64,000 bases of DNA, taken from contig NZ_LAIJ01000009.1 of assembly GCF_001449115.1 (NCBI RefSeq), forward strand, positions 1,013,751 through 1,077,750, given 5' to 3'. The stretch is from Occallatibacter gabretensis. Lineage in GTDB: Bacteria > Acidobacteriota > Terriglobia > Terriglobales > Acidobacteriaceae. The notes below the pieces were generated by a model. That model saw nothing but the letters and a program-made list of their open reading frames with translations. It made no database searches and had not been told where the DNA came from. Made by a program: the position numbers and the translations under genes. Positions 28,676-36,433 of the stretch are shown piece by piece. Within the stretch, counting starts at the first letter, position 1. Every line of letters begins with the position of its first letter.

Positions 28676-30025
28676 TTAGATCCTTCGCCACGCTTTGGAT
28701 AACGAACGCTTATTCGGGCAGGTACTACTGATGGTGCGCGGGCCGAAGCCGCTGAGGTCAAAGGCTGCTTGAATGATCTGATGGAGAATGGGCAGGCGAA
28801 GGATCATGGCGCACCATGCCCAGAAGAGATTGATGTGCTCAAGAGCGCGGGCGAAGGCGAGAAGGCCTTCTTCGGGCGATGTGCCATCGGCGGGATCGTA
28901 TCGAAGACGTCTGATGGAACCCTGAGGGAGAGTTTCGGCGTCGATGAACTCAATGCCGAGCGGATGTTGGGCCTCAATCCACTGACGCAGAACGGAGCAT
29001 TGACCGCATGTGGCGGAGATGTAGAGCCGCGCGGGCTGGGTGGCGACGAATGGACGCCAGCGTAGACGCCAGGCTGGGACTGCGGCGCGGTAGGTTTGCC
29101 AAAGTGCGCCGAAGCGTGCGGAGAGATCGCGTTCCTCGTCCCAGTGGGCGATGCCGGCGGAGTAAATCGTAGTAACGGCGGCGGCACCGGCGAGCCAGGG
29201 ATTGCGGAGTAGGAGCGCCCATAGGAACAGTGCGACTGCGCAGGAGAGCTGCATGGGATTGGCGCAGTAACGGTAGATGCCGCTGGTGACCAGGCGCTGG
29301 GGCGGATCGTAGGGGATGGGTGTGCCGGAGCCGCGCTGTGCGAATTCCTGCACGGCGCTGATGCCGGGGAGTGCAACGATTGCGATGATTTGCAGAGCGG
29401 CGAGGAGAAGTGGGTGCGAGAGGGTGAAAAGGGGCTGCCAGACGGATGTTGCGCCAGGAATGGGTCGAAGAGCGAAGGCGATTTCGGGGAGCAGAAAGAG
29501 AAAGAGCAAGCCGGAGAGCGCGACCTGCAGAGCGGCGCGGAGTTTGAGGCGCGTGTCGTCGACGGTCCAGCGTGCGAGGCAATAGGCGGGTGTGAGGACG
29601 AGCGCGAGGGCGGCGGCTTCACCGATGAGCCACTGCGGCCACGCTAGCTTGAGGTAGAACAGGGGGCTAAGAAGCCCCATAAGCCAGAGATCGAGCAGAC
29701 CGAAGATAAGGATGACTTCTGGAAGATCAAGAACGGGAAAAGCGAGGATGGGGACAGCTCCCCAGAGAATGATCCAGCCGATGTAGAGTTCAAGCGGCAT
29801 TCCGGCGAGAGATGGGCCGGTGGATTGAAAACTCCACCAATGGGCGACAAGACTGATGCGCTGAACCACGACGAGCGAGGCCAGCGCCCAAAGAATGCTG
29901 AGGAGTACTGCGGGGAAAGTGCGTTTGGTGCGCCTGTGGACACGCTGCTGGACCATGGCGGCGAAGATCGCTGCAACGAGCGGGAAGTAAAGGACGGCAA
30001 GGGAAGCCCAGTTCGTGCGTTTCAT
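28676..30025 (-). CDS. Membrane methyltransferase-like protein fused to a DCC (DUF393-type) domain
   Basis: 449 residues. About ten hydrophobic segments lead to an isoprenylcysteine-carboxylmethyltransferase/NnrU-like motif, YRYCANPMQLSCAVALFLW at ~255, with HWDEERDLSARFGALWQTY and a final VPAWRLRWRP. From ~345 a small domain begins ARLYISATCGQCSVLRQWI, the CxxC of thiol-disulfide DCC proteins. This fusion is unusual. The start at 30025 lies 4 bp after the stop of the upstream gene, so the two are an operon. The substrate (lipid or quinone-like) is unknown. Confidence 0.65.
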   Translation of the reverse strand: MKRTNWASLAVLYFPLVAAIFAAMVQQRVHRRTKRTFPAVLLSILWALASLVVVQRISLVAHWWSFQSTGPSLAGMPLELYIGWIILWGAVPILAFPVLDLPEVILIFGLLDLWLMGLLSPLFYLKLAWPQWLIGEAAALALVLTPAYCLARWTVDDTRLKLRAALQVALSGLLFLFLLPEIAFALRPIPGATSVWQPLFTLSHPLLLAALQIIAIVALPGISAVQEFAQRGSGTPIPYDPPQRLVTSGIYRYCANPMQLSCAVALFLWALLLRNPWLAGAAAVTTIYSAGIAHWDEERDLSARFGALWQTYRAAVPAWRLRWRPFVATQPARLYISATCGQCSVLRQWIEAQHPLGIEFIDAETLPQGSIRRLRYDPADGTSPEEGLLAFARALEHINLFWAWCAMILRLPILHQIIQAAFDLSGFGPRTISSTCPNKRSLSKAWRRI

Positions 30026-30029
30026 AGAG

Positions 30030-31025
30030 TTAGCTCCCTGGCTGGCCGTGCGGCATGGTGTTGGCCGTGATGAGGTAGCCTGCGGCTTGGTGGACGGCGA
30101 GCTGCTCCCAGGGTGCGAAGTACCAATACGGATCAAGCTGGCGGTCAAAGCCGATGCGCCAGGTGATGGCGGTGTGCGTGGAGTCAATGGCTTGCCATGA
30201 GACATCGGAGCTGCGCCAGCGGAGCCACTGGGTGAGCTTGCTTGAGTCATTGATGGTCTCGAAGTGGATGTGGCCTGAAGCAGGTTGCAGATCGGATTGG
30301 ACGACGCGCATGGTGAGGTCGCCGGGAGGGTCACCTTCCGCTCCAGTGAAGTGGATGACGCGAACGCTGCCGATAGCGAGGCCGGAGCCTGTTGCGGACA
30401 ACGGGCGCGGAAAGCCGATGCGGAGGAAGCGCGGGAGCGGAGCGGCGATTTGGGGACTTTGCGCGAGGGCGGCTACGATTTGAGCAGCGGGAGCGTTGAC
30501 GATGCGCGTGGCTGTGGCGAACTGTGTGCGATTGAAGCTGAGCTGAGGAGTCGTGCCCTCCAGCGTGAAGGGAAGAAGCACAATAACGCAACTCAGGGTG
30601 ACGGTGCGTTTATGCTTACGCGAAATGTCAATGATGCCGCCGACGAGGAGTCCAACTCCGAAAAAGAGCGGTGAGGCGAAAAGGATGCAGAGATAGCCTT
30701 CTCCGACAAGTGGCGCGACGATGAGGAGCGCGAGCGCGATGCCACGGAGTATGCCGCCTGTGGCGGATTTGGGCCGGGGAGCCATGGCGAGCAGCGCGCC
30801 GAGTATGAGCGGGATGCCGAGGAAGATCAGCGAAGTATGCATCATGCCGATGTTCCTGAGAACTCGGTAAATAAAAGCGGCGAGTATCAGGGCGGTGACG
30901 AGAAATGCGATGCCAATCGAGCGCGTCGCGCCGCTGCGGGTGAGGGACGGCGTGGATTCAACGGGGCCGAAGCTCTCAATTCTCCCTTCAGCATTCGGTT
31001 CCGGATTTGTTTCGGGTGTGGACAT
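30030..31025 (-). CDS. Membrane protein with C-terminal SRPBCC-like domain, unknown function
   Basis: 331 residues. A Pro/Glu-rich start (~residues 1-30) comes before about five membrane helices (~33-165). The C-terminal part (170-320) has the look of a START/SRPBCC lipid-binding fold: INDSSKLTQWLRW and a final DPYWYFAPWEQL. The start has AAAGGAG 6 nt upstream. It sits between the TetR gene and the methyltransferase fusion and is probably co-transcribed with both. Function is not recognised. Confidence 0.55.
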   Translation of the reverse strand: MSTPETNPEPNAEGRIESFGPVESTPSLTRSGATRSIGIAFLVTALILAAFIYRVLRNIGMMHTSLIFLGIPLILGALLAMAPRPKSATGGILRGIALALLIVAPLVGEGYLCILFASPLFFGVGLLVGGIIDISRKHKRTVTLSCVIVLLPFTLEGTTPQLSFNRTQFATATRIVNAPAAQIVAALAQSPQIAAPLPRFLRIGFPRPLSATGSGLAIGSVRVIHFTGAEGDPPGDLTMRVVQSDLQPASGHIHFETINDSSKLTQWLRWRSSDVSWQAIDSTHTAITWRIGFDRQLDPYWYFAPWEQLAVHQAAGYLITANTMPHGQPGS

Positions 31026-31048
31026 CGTTTTCTCCTTTGAATGCGCGC

Positions 31049-31732
31049 TTATCCAAGCTCAGGGATCAGGTCGGCTTGGCGGAGCAGGTCGAGGACCTTG
31101 GCACGGATGGGCTTGAGGACGGGGAGTTTGGCGAGAGAGAGCATTTTGACCGTAAATTCGATGGCGCCGTCGGCGAGGCCTCGGGTGCGCTGCTGGTTGG
31201 GCGTTTCATCGTAGAAGAAGAGGACGAGCAGGCCCATCTGGAGCGCCCAGAGGGCGAGGGGTAGAAGCTCTTCGAGATCGCGCGGCAAACGTTCAACGGA
31301 GAGCGCGTCACGGAAGATGAGCATGGAGCGGCGGCGCATCTCGTGGTTTGCAGGGCCGAGGCACGAGAGCGGGTGGGCCGGTTCGCCGGTGTAGCGAAAG
31401 ACGATGCCGAGGAGCTTGCGGTCGTTCTGGGCGAGATCGAACTTGGAGTGTAGCGCGGCATGGAGGCGCTTCTTCAGCTTCTTGGACTGGCCGAATGTGT
31501 CTGCACAGAGCTGCTCCTGCGCGGACTGAACGGCTTCATAGTAGGCCTGGATGATGGTTTCTTTGCTCGCGAAGTAGTAGTAGGCGGCGCTTTTGGCGAC
31601 CTTGGCGCGATCCGCGATCTGCTGCATGGTGGCGGCGTCGAAGCCGTTTTCGCGGAAGAGATCTAGTGCGGCCCGATAAATGACTTCGCGGGTCTGTTCG
31701 CCTTTAGTGGTGGATGGCTCATTTTTGACCAT
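31049..31732 (-). CDS. TetR/AcrR family transcriptional regulator
   Basis: 227 residues. The DNA-binding helix-turn-helix is REVIYRAALDLFRENGFDA and MQQIADRAKVAKSAAYYYF. The C-terminal ligand domain is unlike any family I can name. I chose the ATG at 31732; an upstream TTG at 31738 would add two residues. The ATG lies inside a perfect palindrome (31724-31739), so this repressor probably blocks its own transcription. It heads the three-gene membrane operon. Confidence 0.9.
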   Translation of the reverse strand: MVKNEPSTTKGEQTREVIYRAALDLFRENGFDAATMQQIADRAKVAKSAAYYYFASKETIIQAYYEAVQSAQEQLCADTFGQSKKLKKRLHAALHSKFDLAQNDRKLLGIVFRYTGEPAHPLSCLGPANHEMRRRSMLIFRDALSVERLPRDLEELLPLALWALQMGLLVLFFYDETPNQQRTRGLADGAIEFTVKMLSLAKLPVLKPIRAKVLDLLRQADLIPELG

Positions 31733-31739
31733 GGTCAAA
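31724..31739. promoter_or_regulatory. TetR operator overlapping the start codon
   Basis: TTTGACCATGGTCAAA is a perfect 16-bp palindrome containing the tetR ATG (complement of CAT at 31730-31732). A near copy is at 31775-31788. Autorepression is likely. Confidence 0.6.
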
Positions 31740-31774
31740 TCTTGAACCCATTCAGGCGATGAGTCAAGGGAAAG

Positions 31775-31788
31775 TTGAACACGGTCAA
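31775..31788. promoter_or_regulatory. Second TetR half-palindrome
   Basis: TTGAACACGGTCAA is the same dyad as 31724-31739 with a modified centre. The centres are about 50 bp apart. It lies between the tetR promoter region and the sigma-factor gene (start 31911). Confidence 0.5.
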
Positions 31789-31910
31789 ATAATTAATTTT
31801 GAGGGTTGAAATCGAAGCAATTACGGGTTGGCGAACTTTTTTCTCGCGTGTGCGTACTTTCTGCATCCCTGAGCGTGATTCCGTGCGGATAAGAGAGTAG
31901 AAGCGGACAG

Positions 31911-32435
31911 ATGGCCAATGCGTGGAAGCCGGATTTTGAACAACTCGTGGAAAAGCACCAGTCGATGGTTTTCTCGCTGGCGCTTCGCATGACCGGCGAC
32001 CGCGGGCTGGCGGAAGAGATTGCTCAGGATGCTTTTCTCGCTCTGGACAAGAATTTGCGGAGCATCGAGAGCCCCGAGCATGCGCTGTTCTGGCTGCGGC
32101 GGGTGACGATGAGCCGGGCGACGGATGCATTACGGCGGCGGCGGGTGCGCGGGATGGATCTGTGGGTGGAGATTGAGGAGCGGCATGGGCTGCCGGCGGA
32201 GAGTTCAGGGGCTGGGTCGAGATTGGGTTCGAGGCTCGAAGCGTTGTTGACGACGCTTCCTGAGGCACAAAGGGCGGCGATTCTGCTGAGGTATCAGGAG
32301 GAATTGACGCCGGAAGAGATTGCGGCGGCGCTGGACGCGCCGCTAGCCACGGTGAAGAGCCACTTGCAGCGGGGATTGAAGCTGCTGCGAGCGAAGGCTG
32401 AGAGTCATTTGAAAGAGTTTGTCCGCGGCATGTGA
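31911..32435 (+). CDS. ECF-type RNA polymerase sigma factor
   Basis: 174 residues. Region 2 is FEQLVEKHQSMVFSLALRM and EEIAQDAFLALDKNL; region 4 is LPEAQRAAILLRYQEEL with EIAAALDAPLATVKSHLQRG. The linker is normal. It starts 19 bp before the probable anti-sigma gene, so this is an ECF sigma/anti-sigma operon. Divergent from the tetR gene. Confidence 0.92.
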   Translation: MANAWKPDFEQLVEKHQSMVFSLALRMTGDRGLAEEIAQDAFLALDKNLRSIESPEHALFWLRRVTMSRATDALRRRRVRGMDLWVEIEERHGLPAESSGAGSRLGSRLEALLTTLPEAQRAAILLRYQEELTPEEIAAALDAPLATVKSHLQRGLKLLRAKAESHLKEFVRGM

Positions 32436-32454
32436 AGACCGGGAGCATAACGGC

Positions 32455-32778
32455 ATGGACGATTTTGAGAAGGAACTAAGCGAATCGCTGACGCGCAGGC
32501 CGGCTCCGCCAGGACTGAAGGGGCGGATTCTGGCTGAGCGGACGCGGCGTGCAGCGGCGGAGCAGAATGGCCGGCATGTGATGTGGATGCGGCTGGCGGC
32601 GAGTGTGATGATTGCGGCGGTGCTGGCGGGAGCTGCCGGTTGGCAGTGGCAGCGAGTGGAAGAGCGGCGCAGAGGCGAAGAGGCAAGGCAGCAGGTGATG
32701 ACGGCGCTGGGAATCACGGCGAAAGCTCTGGATAAGGTGCAGAAGCGGTTGCAGTCAAACGACGGGAAAGAGGATTGA
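32455..32778 (+). CDS. Probable anti-sigma factor (single-pass membrane protein)
   Basis: 107 residues. A short acidic cytoplasmic N-terminus (MDDFEKELSESLTRRPAPPG) leads to one helix (MWMRLAASVMIAAVLAGAAG, ~40-60) and a charged periplasmic tail. There is no HxxxCxxC zinc motif, so it is not a ZAS-type. It follows the ECF sigma gene, and GGGAG lies upstream. Role inferred from place and layout. Confidence 0.65.
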   Translation: MDDFEKELSESLTRRPAPPGLKGRILAERTRRAAAEQNGRHVMWMRLAASVMIAAVLAGAAGWQWQRVEERRRGEEARQQVMTALGITAKALDKVQKRLQSNDGKED

Positions 32779-32781
32779 GCG

Positions 32782-33348
32782 ATGAAGATGCGAGTTGCGG
32801 CGGTGTTGGTTTTGGCTTTGGCGGTGATGTCGGGTGTGGCGCGGGCGCAGGATCGGCTTCCGGAAGCTTCGGCGATCGAGAAGGACCTGGCCGCGCATGC
32901 GTCCGATGTGACGGAGGTGACGCTGAGCAAGCAGATGCTGAGCTTTGCCGCACAGTTCATGGATAAGGACGACAAGGACGACGTCCAGACGAAGAAGCTG
33001 ATTGAGGGGCTGGATGGCATCTATGTGCGCGAGTACACCTTTGACAAAGAGGGCGAAATAACGCCGGAGATAGTGGAGAAGCTGCGCGCGCATTATGCGA
33101 CCGGCGAGTGGACGCCGATGGTGCATGAGCGCGAGACGAAGACTCATGAGACCTCTGACGTGATGATGAAGATGGTGAATGGCGAGCCGCGAGGGATCTT
33201 TGTGCTGACAGCGGAACCGAAGGAACTGACGATTGTGCTGATCCTGGGGCCGATCCGGATGGAAGACCTGGGTAAGCTGCATGAAATTCATGGGCTGGGA
33301 TCGCTGAGCGTGGTGGGCAAGAGCACGAAGGCGACTCAGGGCAAGTAG
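32782..33348 (+). CDS. DUF4252-like secreted protein
   Basis: 188 residues with a signal peptide (VAAVLVLALAVMSGVARAQ). The mature part, with IEGLDGIYVREYTFDKEGE and KELTIVLILGPIRMEDLGKL, resembles DUF4252. It begins 3 bp after the anti-sigma gene and is part of the ECF operon, so it is a probable target or sensor. No enzyme motif. Confidence 0.7.
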   Translation: MKMRVAAVLVLALAVMSGVARAQDRLPEASAIEKDLAAHASDVTEVTLSKQMLSFAAQFMDKDDKDDVQTKKLIEGLDGIYVREYTFDKEGEITPEIVEKLRAHYATGEWTPMVHERETKTHETSDVMMKMVNGEPRGIFVLTAEPKELTIVLILGPIRMEDLGKLHEIHGLGSLSVVGKSTKATQGK

Positions 33349-33390
33349 GAATTACTCAGTAAAAAACCGGACGGATGAAAAGGAGCGGTT

Positions 33391-33918
33391 ATGAGAATGT
33401 ATCTGGTGATTCCTGTATGCGCGGTGGCGCTGATGGTGCCTGTGGTGGTGCTAGCCAGTGGAGGCGGGAGAGGGTTTAACGGCGTAGTGGATGCGATTGA
33501 GGCGCAGTATCACGTGCGGTCTACACGGATTCCGTTCATGGGGCTGATCAGCTTCGTGGCGCGCAAGGCCAGTCATGGAGCAGCGGCGAATCTGCATGTG
33601 GCGGAGTTCGAGAACTTCACGGCGGATGTGGACGGCCAGGAGCTGGACCGCATGGTGGAGCAGAAGCTGGGCGATGGCTGGGAGCGCGTGGTGCGGGAGA
33701 CCTCAAAGGCTGGACACGAGCAGTCGCTGATCTTTATGCGGCCGGAAGGCGCGCGGATGGGCCTGTTTGTTGTCGACAAGGACGGCAACGAGATGGATGT
33801 GGTGCAGATTTCCGTTGATCCACGGCATGTGGACGACGATATCAAGCACTACACGCATCACCATGAAAGCGATGATGCAAGCCAAAATGATTCGGACCAC
33901 GACAAGGACAAGAACTAG
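33391..33918 (+). CDS. Secreted protein related to the DUF4252 neighbour
   Basis: 175 residues. A signal peptide (YLVIPVCAVALMVPVVVLA) precedes a mature part resembling the previous protein (QSLIFMRPEGARMGLFVVDK compares with its repeat). The C-terminus is a His/Asp-rich tail (KHYTHHHESDDASQND) that could bind metal. AAGGAG lies upstream. Likely the last gene of the ECF operon and a paralogue of its neighbour. Confidence 0.6.
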   Translation: MRMYLVIPVCAVALMVPVVVLASGGGRGFNGVVDAIEAQYHVRSTRIPFMGLISFVARKASHGAAANLHVAEFENFTADVDGQELDRMVEQKLGDGWERVVRETSKAGHEQSLIFMRPEGARMGLFVVDKDGNEMDVVQISVDPRHVDDDIKHYTHHHESDDASQNDSDHDKDKN

Positions 33919-33976
33919 CAGACAGCGCACATCGAGCGAGTAACTGGTGAGGAATTTGCGGCGCGGAGTGGATTGC

Positions 33977-33982
33977 TAGAAT
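33977..33982 (+). promoter_or_regulatory. -10 hexamer of a probable leaderless gluQ promoter
   Basis: TAGAAT is 9 nt before the first gluQ ATG (33992). No convincing -35 at 16-17 bp (TTTGCG-like at best). The transcript would begin inside the hairpin described next. Confidence 0.4.
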
Positions 33983-34005
33983 CGGGCCAGAATGACTGGC
34001 CCGAT
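33981..34005. promoter_or_regulatory. Hairpin holding the gluQ start codon in its loop
   Basis: ATCGGGCCAG at 33981-33990 pairs perfectly with CTGGCCCGAT at 33996-34005; the 5-nt loop contains the ATG (33992-33994). A second ATG at 34004 overlaps the right arm. It could control translation or be a DNA operator. There is no T-run, so it is not a terminator. Confidence 0.5.
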
Positions 34006-34921
34006 GAGCGCGGCAGGAGTATCGGATTATCGGGGACGGCTTGCGCCTTCGCCGACGGGCTATTTGCATCTGGGGCATGCGCGGACGTTTTATTCGGCGT
34101 ACATGCGCGCGCGGCAGGCAGGCGGCACGCTGGTGATGCGGATGGAAGACCTGGACACGGCGCGCAGCAAGAAAGAGTATGCCGAGGCAGCATACGAGGA
34201 CCTGCGCTGGTTGGGGATTCGCTGGCAGGAGGGTCCTAATGCGGGCCTGGGCCGTTCGGATCGAGACAAAGCCGACAAGAAAAACAAAGATGGCGGTCCG
34301 TATGGACCGTACGTGCAGAGCAAGCGCGGCGCGGTCTATCTGGATGCGTGGCGAAAGCTGATGCGAGGAGGATTTCTGTTTCCGTGCCAATGTTCGCGGA
34401 AGGACCTGGAGATGATTGCGGGTGCACCGCATGAGGGGCTGGAGACAGAGGATGAGCCGTTATACCCAGGGACTTGCAGGGGAAATCCGCGCTCGGATGG
34501 CCCGGGAGGTATGAATTGGCGCTTTCGCGTGCGGGATGGCGAAGCGATTGAGTTTGAGGACGGAAATATGGGTCCACAGCGATATGTGGCTGGGGTGGAT
34601 TTTGGAGACTTTCTTGTGTGGCGGCGCGATGGATTTCCGAGCTACCAACTGGCATGCGTGGCCGATGATGCGGCGATGCGGATTACAGAGGTTGTGCGCG
34701 GGGCGGATCTGCTGAAATCTACAGCAAGGCAGATTCTGCTGTATCGCGCACTGGGACTGAAGTCGCCGAAGTGGTATCACTGCCGTCTGGTGGTGGACCA
34801 TAACGGCCAGCGGTTGGCCAAGCGGCATGACGCGCTTAGTATTCGCTCGCTGCGGAAGCGAGGGCTGACACCGCTGAAGGTGTTGGCGGCGGATGTGCCG
34901 ATGGAGGGATGGAAGCTATAA
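33992..34921 (+). CDS. gluQ: Glutamyl-Q tRNA(Asp) synthetase
   Basis: 309 residues. A truncated GluRS-like protein that charges queuosine of tRNA(Asp) with glutamate and lacks the anticodon domain. HIGH motif: APSPTGYLHLGHARTF; KMSKS-like region: HNGQRLAKRHDALSIRS. The zinc ligands are in FLFPCQCSRKDL with YPGTCRG. The start is 33992 or 34004. A strong terminator sits at the stop. Confidence 0.9.
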   Translation: MTGPMSAAGVSDYRGRLAPSPTGYLHLGHARTFYSAYMRARQAGGTLVMRMEDLDTARSKKEYAEAAYEDLRWLGIRWQEGPNAGLGRSDRDKADKKNKDGGPYGPYVQSKRGAVYLDAWRKLMRGGFLFPCQCSRKDLEMIAGAPHEGLETEDEPLYPGTCRGNPRSDGPGGMNWRFRVRDGEAIEFEDGNMGPQRYVAGVDFGDFLVWRRDGFPSYQLACVADDAAMRITEVVRGADLLKSTARQILLYRALGLKSPKWYHCRLVVDHNGQRLAKRHDALSIRSLRKRGLTPLKVLAADVPMEGWKL

Positions 34922-34953
34922 GCGGCCAGTCCGAACCCGGACTGACCGCTTTT
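34922..34953 (+). terminator. Rho-independent terminator of gluQ
   Basis: AGCGGCCAGTCCG and CGGACTGACCGCT are nearly complementary around a 4-5 nt loop and are followed by TTTT. It starts at the gluQ stop. It also lies past the end of the opposite pirin gene. Confidence 0.8.
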
Positions 34954-34963
34954 GTTCTAAGGG

Positions 34964-35884
34964 TTACCCATGTTTGATGAACTTGCCGTTCTGCAACTCA
35001 CGCATGGCGGTCTGCAACTCAGCCTGCGTGTTCATTACGATGGGGCCGTGCCAGGCGACCGGCTCTTCGAGCGGCTTGCCTGAGACGAGCAGGAAACGGA
35101 TGCCCTCCGGACCGGCCTGGACAACGATCTCGTCACCGCGGTCAAAGAGCACGAGCGAGTGATTCTTCGCGTCGTAGACCGGAGCAGCATTGGGATCGCG
35201 GCCATCTTCGGTGAGCACGGCGCGTGGATCACTGGCGTCGCGGAAGGTGCCCGCGCCTGCGAAGACATACGCGAAGGCGTTGCGTTCGACTTCCACCTTG
35301 ATGCGCTTCAACTTGCCGGGCGGGACGGAGATGTCGATGTAGCGCGCGTCTGTGCCGAATTGTCCGGCGGAGGCGCCTTCCACTGGACCGGTTTGGCCCC
35401 AGAAGTTGCCCGTGATGATGCGTGCATGCGTGCCGTCGTCCTCGGTGACCTCAGGGATGGCGCTTGCAGGGATGTCCTGATAGCGCGGATCGGTCATTTT
35501 GAGGCTTGCGGGCAGGTTGGCCCAAAGCTGAAAGCCGTGCATGCGGCCATGCTCATCGCCCTTGGGCATCTCCTGGTGCAAAATACCGGAGCCTGCGGTC
35601 ATCCACTGCACATCGCCGGCGGTCATACGGCCTTTATTGCCGAGGCTATCGCCGTGAGCAACCTCGCCCGCAAGGACGTACGTAATGGTCTCAATGCCAC
35701 GGTGCGGATGCCAGGGGAAGCCGGCGATGTAATCGCGCGGGTTCTCGTTGCGGAAGTCGTCAAAGAGCAGAAACGGATCGAATTCCTTCGTTTTGCCGAA
35801 GCCGAAGGCGCGCTCGAGCTTGACGCCGGCGCCTTCCATGGTGGTTTGAGTTTGAAGAATCTCTTTTACGGGCCGCAAAGACAT
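34964..35884 (-). CDS. Pirin family protein (bicupin)
   Basis: 306 residues. N-terminal pirin cupin with FPWHPHRGIETITYVLAG and HQEMPKG, the metal-binding histidines. The C-terminal domain is Pirin_C. Bacterial pirins are quercetinase-like or regulate metabolism. The start (AGGAGAT upstream) is preceded by a palindrome found also at yceI. Confidence 0.93.
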   Translation of the reverse strand: MSLRPVKEILQTQTTMEGAGVKLERAFGFGKTKEFDPFLLFDDFRNENPRDYIAGFPWHPHRGIETITYVLAGEVAHGDSLGNKGRMTAGDVQWMTAGSGILHQEMPKGDEHGRMHGFQLWANLPASLKMTDPRYQDIPASAIPEVTEDDGTHARIITGNFWGQTGPVEGASAGQFGTDARYIDISVPPGKLKRIKVEVERNAFAYVFAGAGTFRDASDPRAVLTEDGRDPNAAPVYDAKNHSLVLFDRGDEIVVQAGPEGIRFLLVSGKPLEEPVAWHGPIVMNTQAELQTAMRELQNGKFIKHG

Positions 35885-35930
35885 GGTGGCAATCTCCTTT
35901 TGCGCTTGTATTTAATAGATGCACGAGAGA

Positions 35931-35952
35931 GATATTCGTTGCAACGACTATC
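35931..35952 (-). promoter_or_regulatory. Palindrome upstream of pirin, shared with yceI
   Basis: A 22-bp dyad centred on GTTGCAAC, with arms GATATTC / GACTATC. It lies 47-68 bp before the pirin start. Followed, on the minus strand, by CGTGCATC and a TAT-rich hexamer, exactly as at yceI (41548-41569). Confidence 0.6.
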
Positions 35953-36057
35953 TTAGACGGCGAGGCTACCACTCCCGGATGGTGGCGTCCAGTGGAATGC
36001 AGTGGCTTTGGGATACAGCATCTCAGGATTTGCGCCAGGGCGCGGCCCGGAGCGGGA

Positions 36058-36366
36058 TGCAGAATTACAGATTTACAGAAACTGTGGCCTGTAGAGGGGG
36101 GTGGGGGCACATTTCGCCGAAACTGGTACAGAAATACAGAAGTACAACTTCTGTACGTAGAGGTAAAAAATTATGACTTTCTCTTTTTGGAAATGATATA
36201 ACCTGCTTTGATTCATAATGTTATGCCAATTTTTTGCTTGAAAAAAGGCCTTTTTTGACTTCAACATGAGTTGAGTGTGGCACAGATGAGGGTAATTTTG
36301 TGCAAACTATCTGGTGCTGACAAACGGTACGAAAGGACAATCGACGAAAGTAATCTGCGCTTCAGC
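36058..36366 (+). repeat. Dispersed repeat, copy C (long form)
   Basis: It begins GCAGAATTACAGATTTACAG, as copy D does. A perfect 9-bp stem TACAGAAGT/ACTTCTGTA is at about 36133-36153. AAAAAAGGCCTTTTTT at 36241-36256 takes the hairpin position, then GACTTC, GAGTGTGGCA, GGTAATT, TGCAAACTATC and GGTACGAAAGG follow. The last blocks match copies A/B, the first blocks copy D. Confidence 0.7.
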
Positions 36367-36433
36367 AGCTCTGGAATCGCTGTAGTCCATCCCAGGCGCA
36401 AAAACAACAGCTCCGAAGATGGAGGAACCCGGA

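Larger units (their letters stand above)
35885..36433. other. Gene-free region with the pirin operator and repeat copy C
   Basis: About 550 bp. It holds the pirin promoter and palindrome (35931-35952) and repeat copy C (36058-36366). The remaining DNA shows no gene. Confidence 0.6.
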
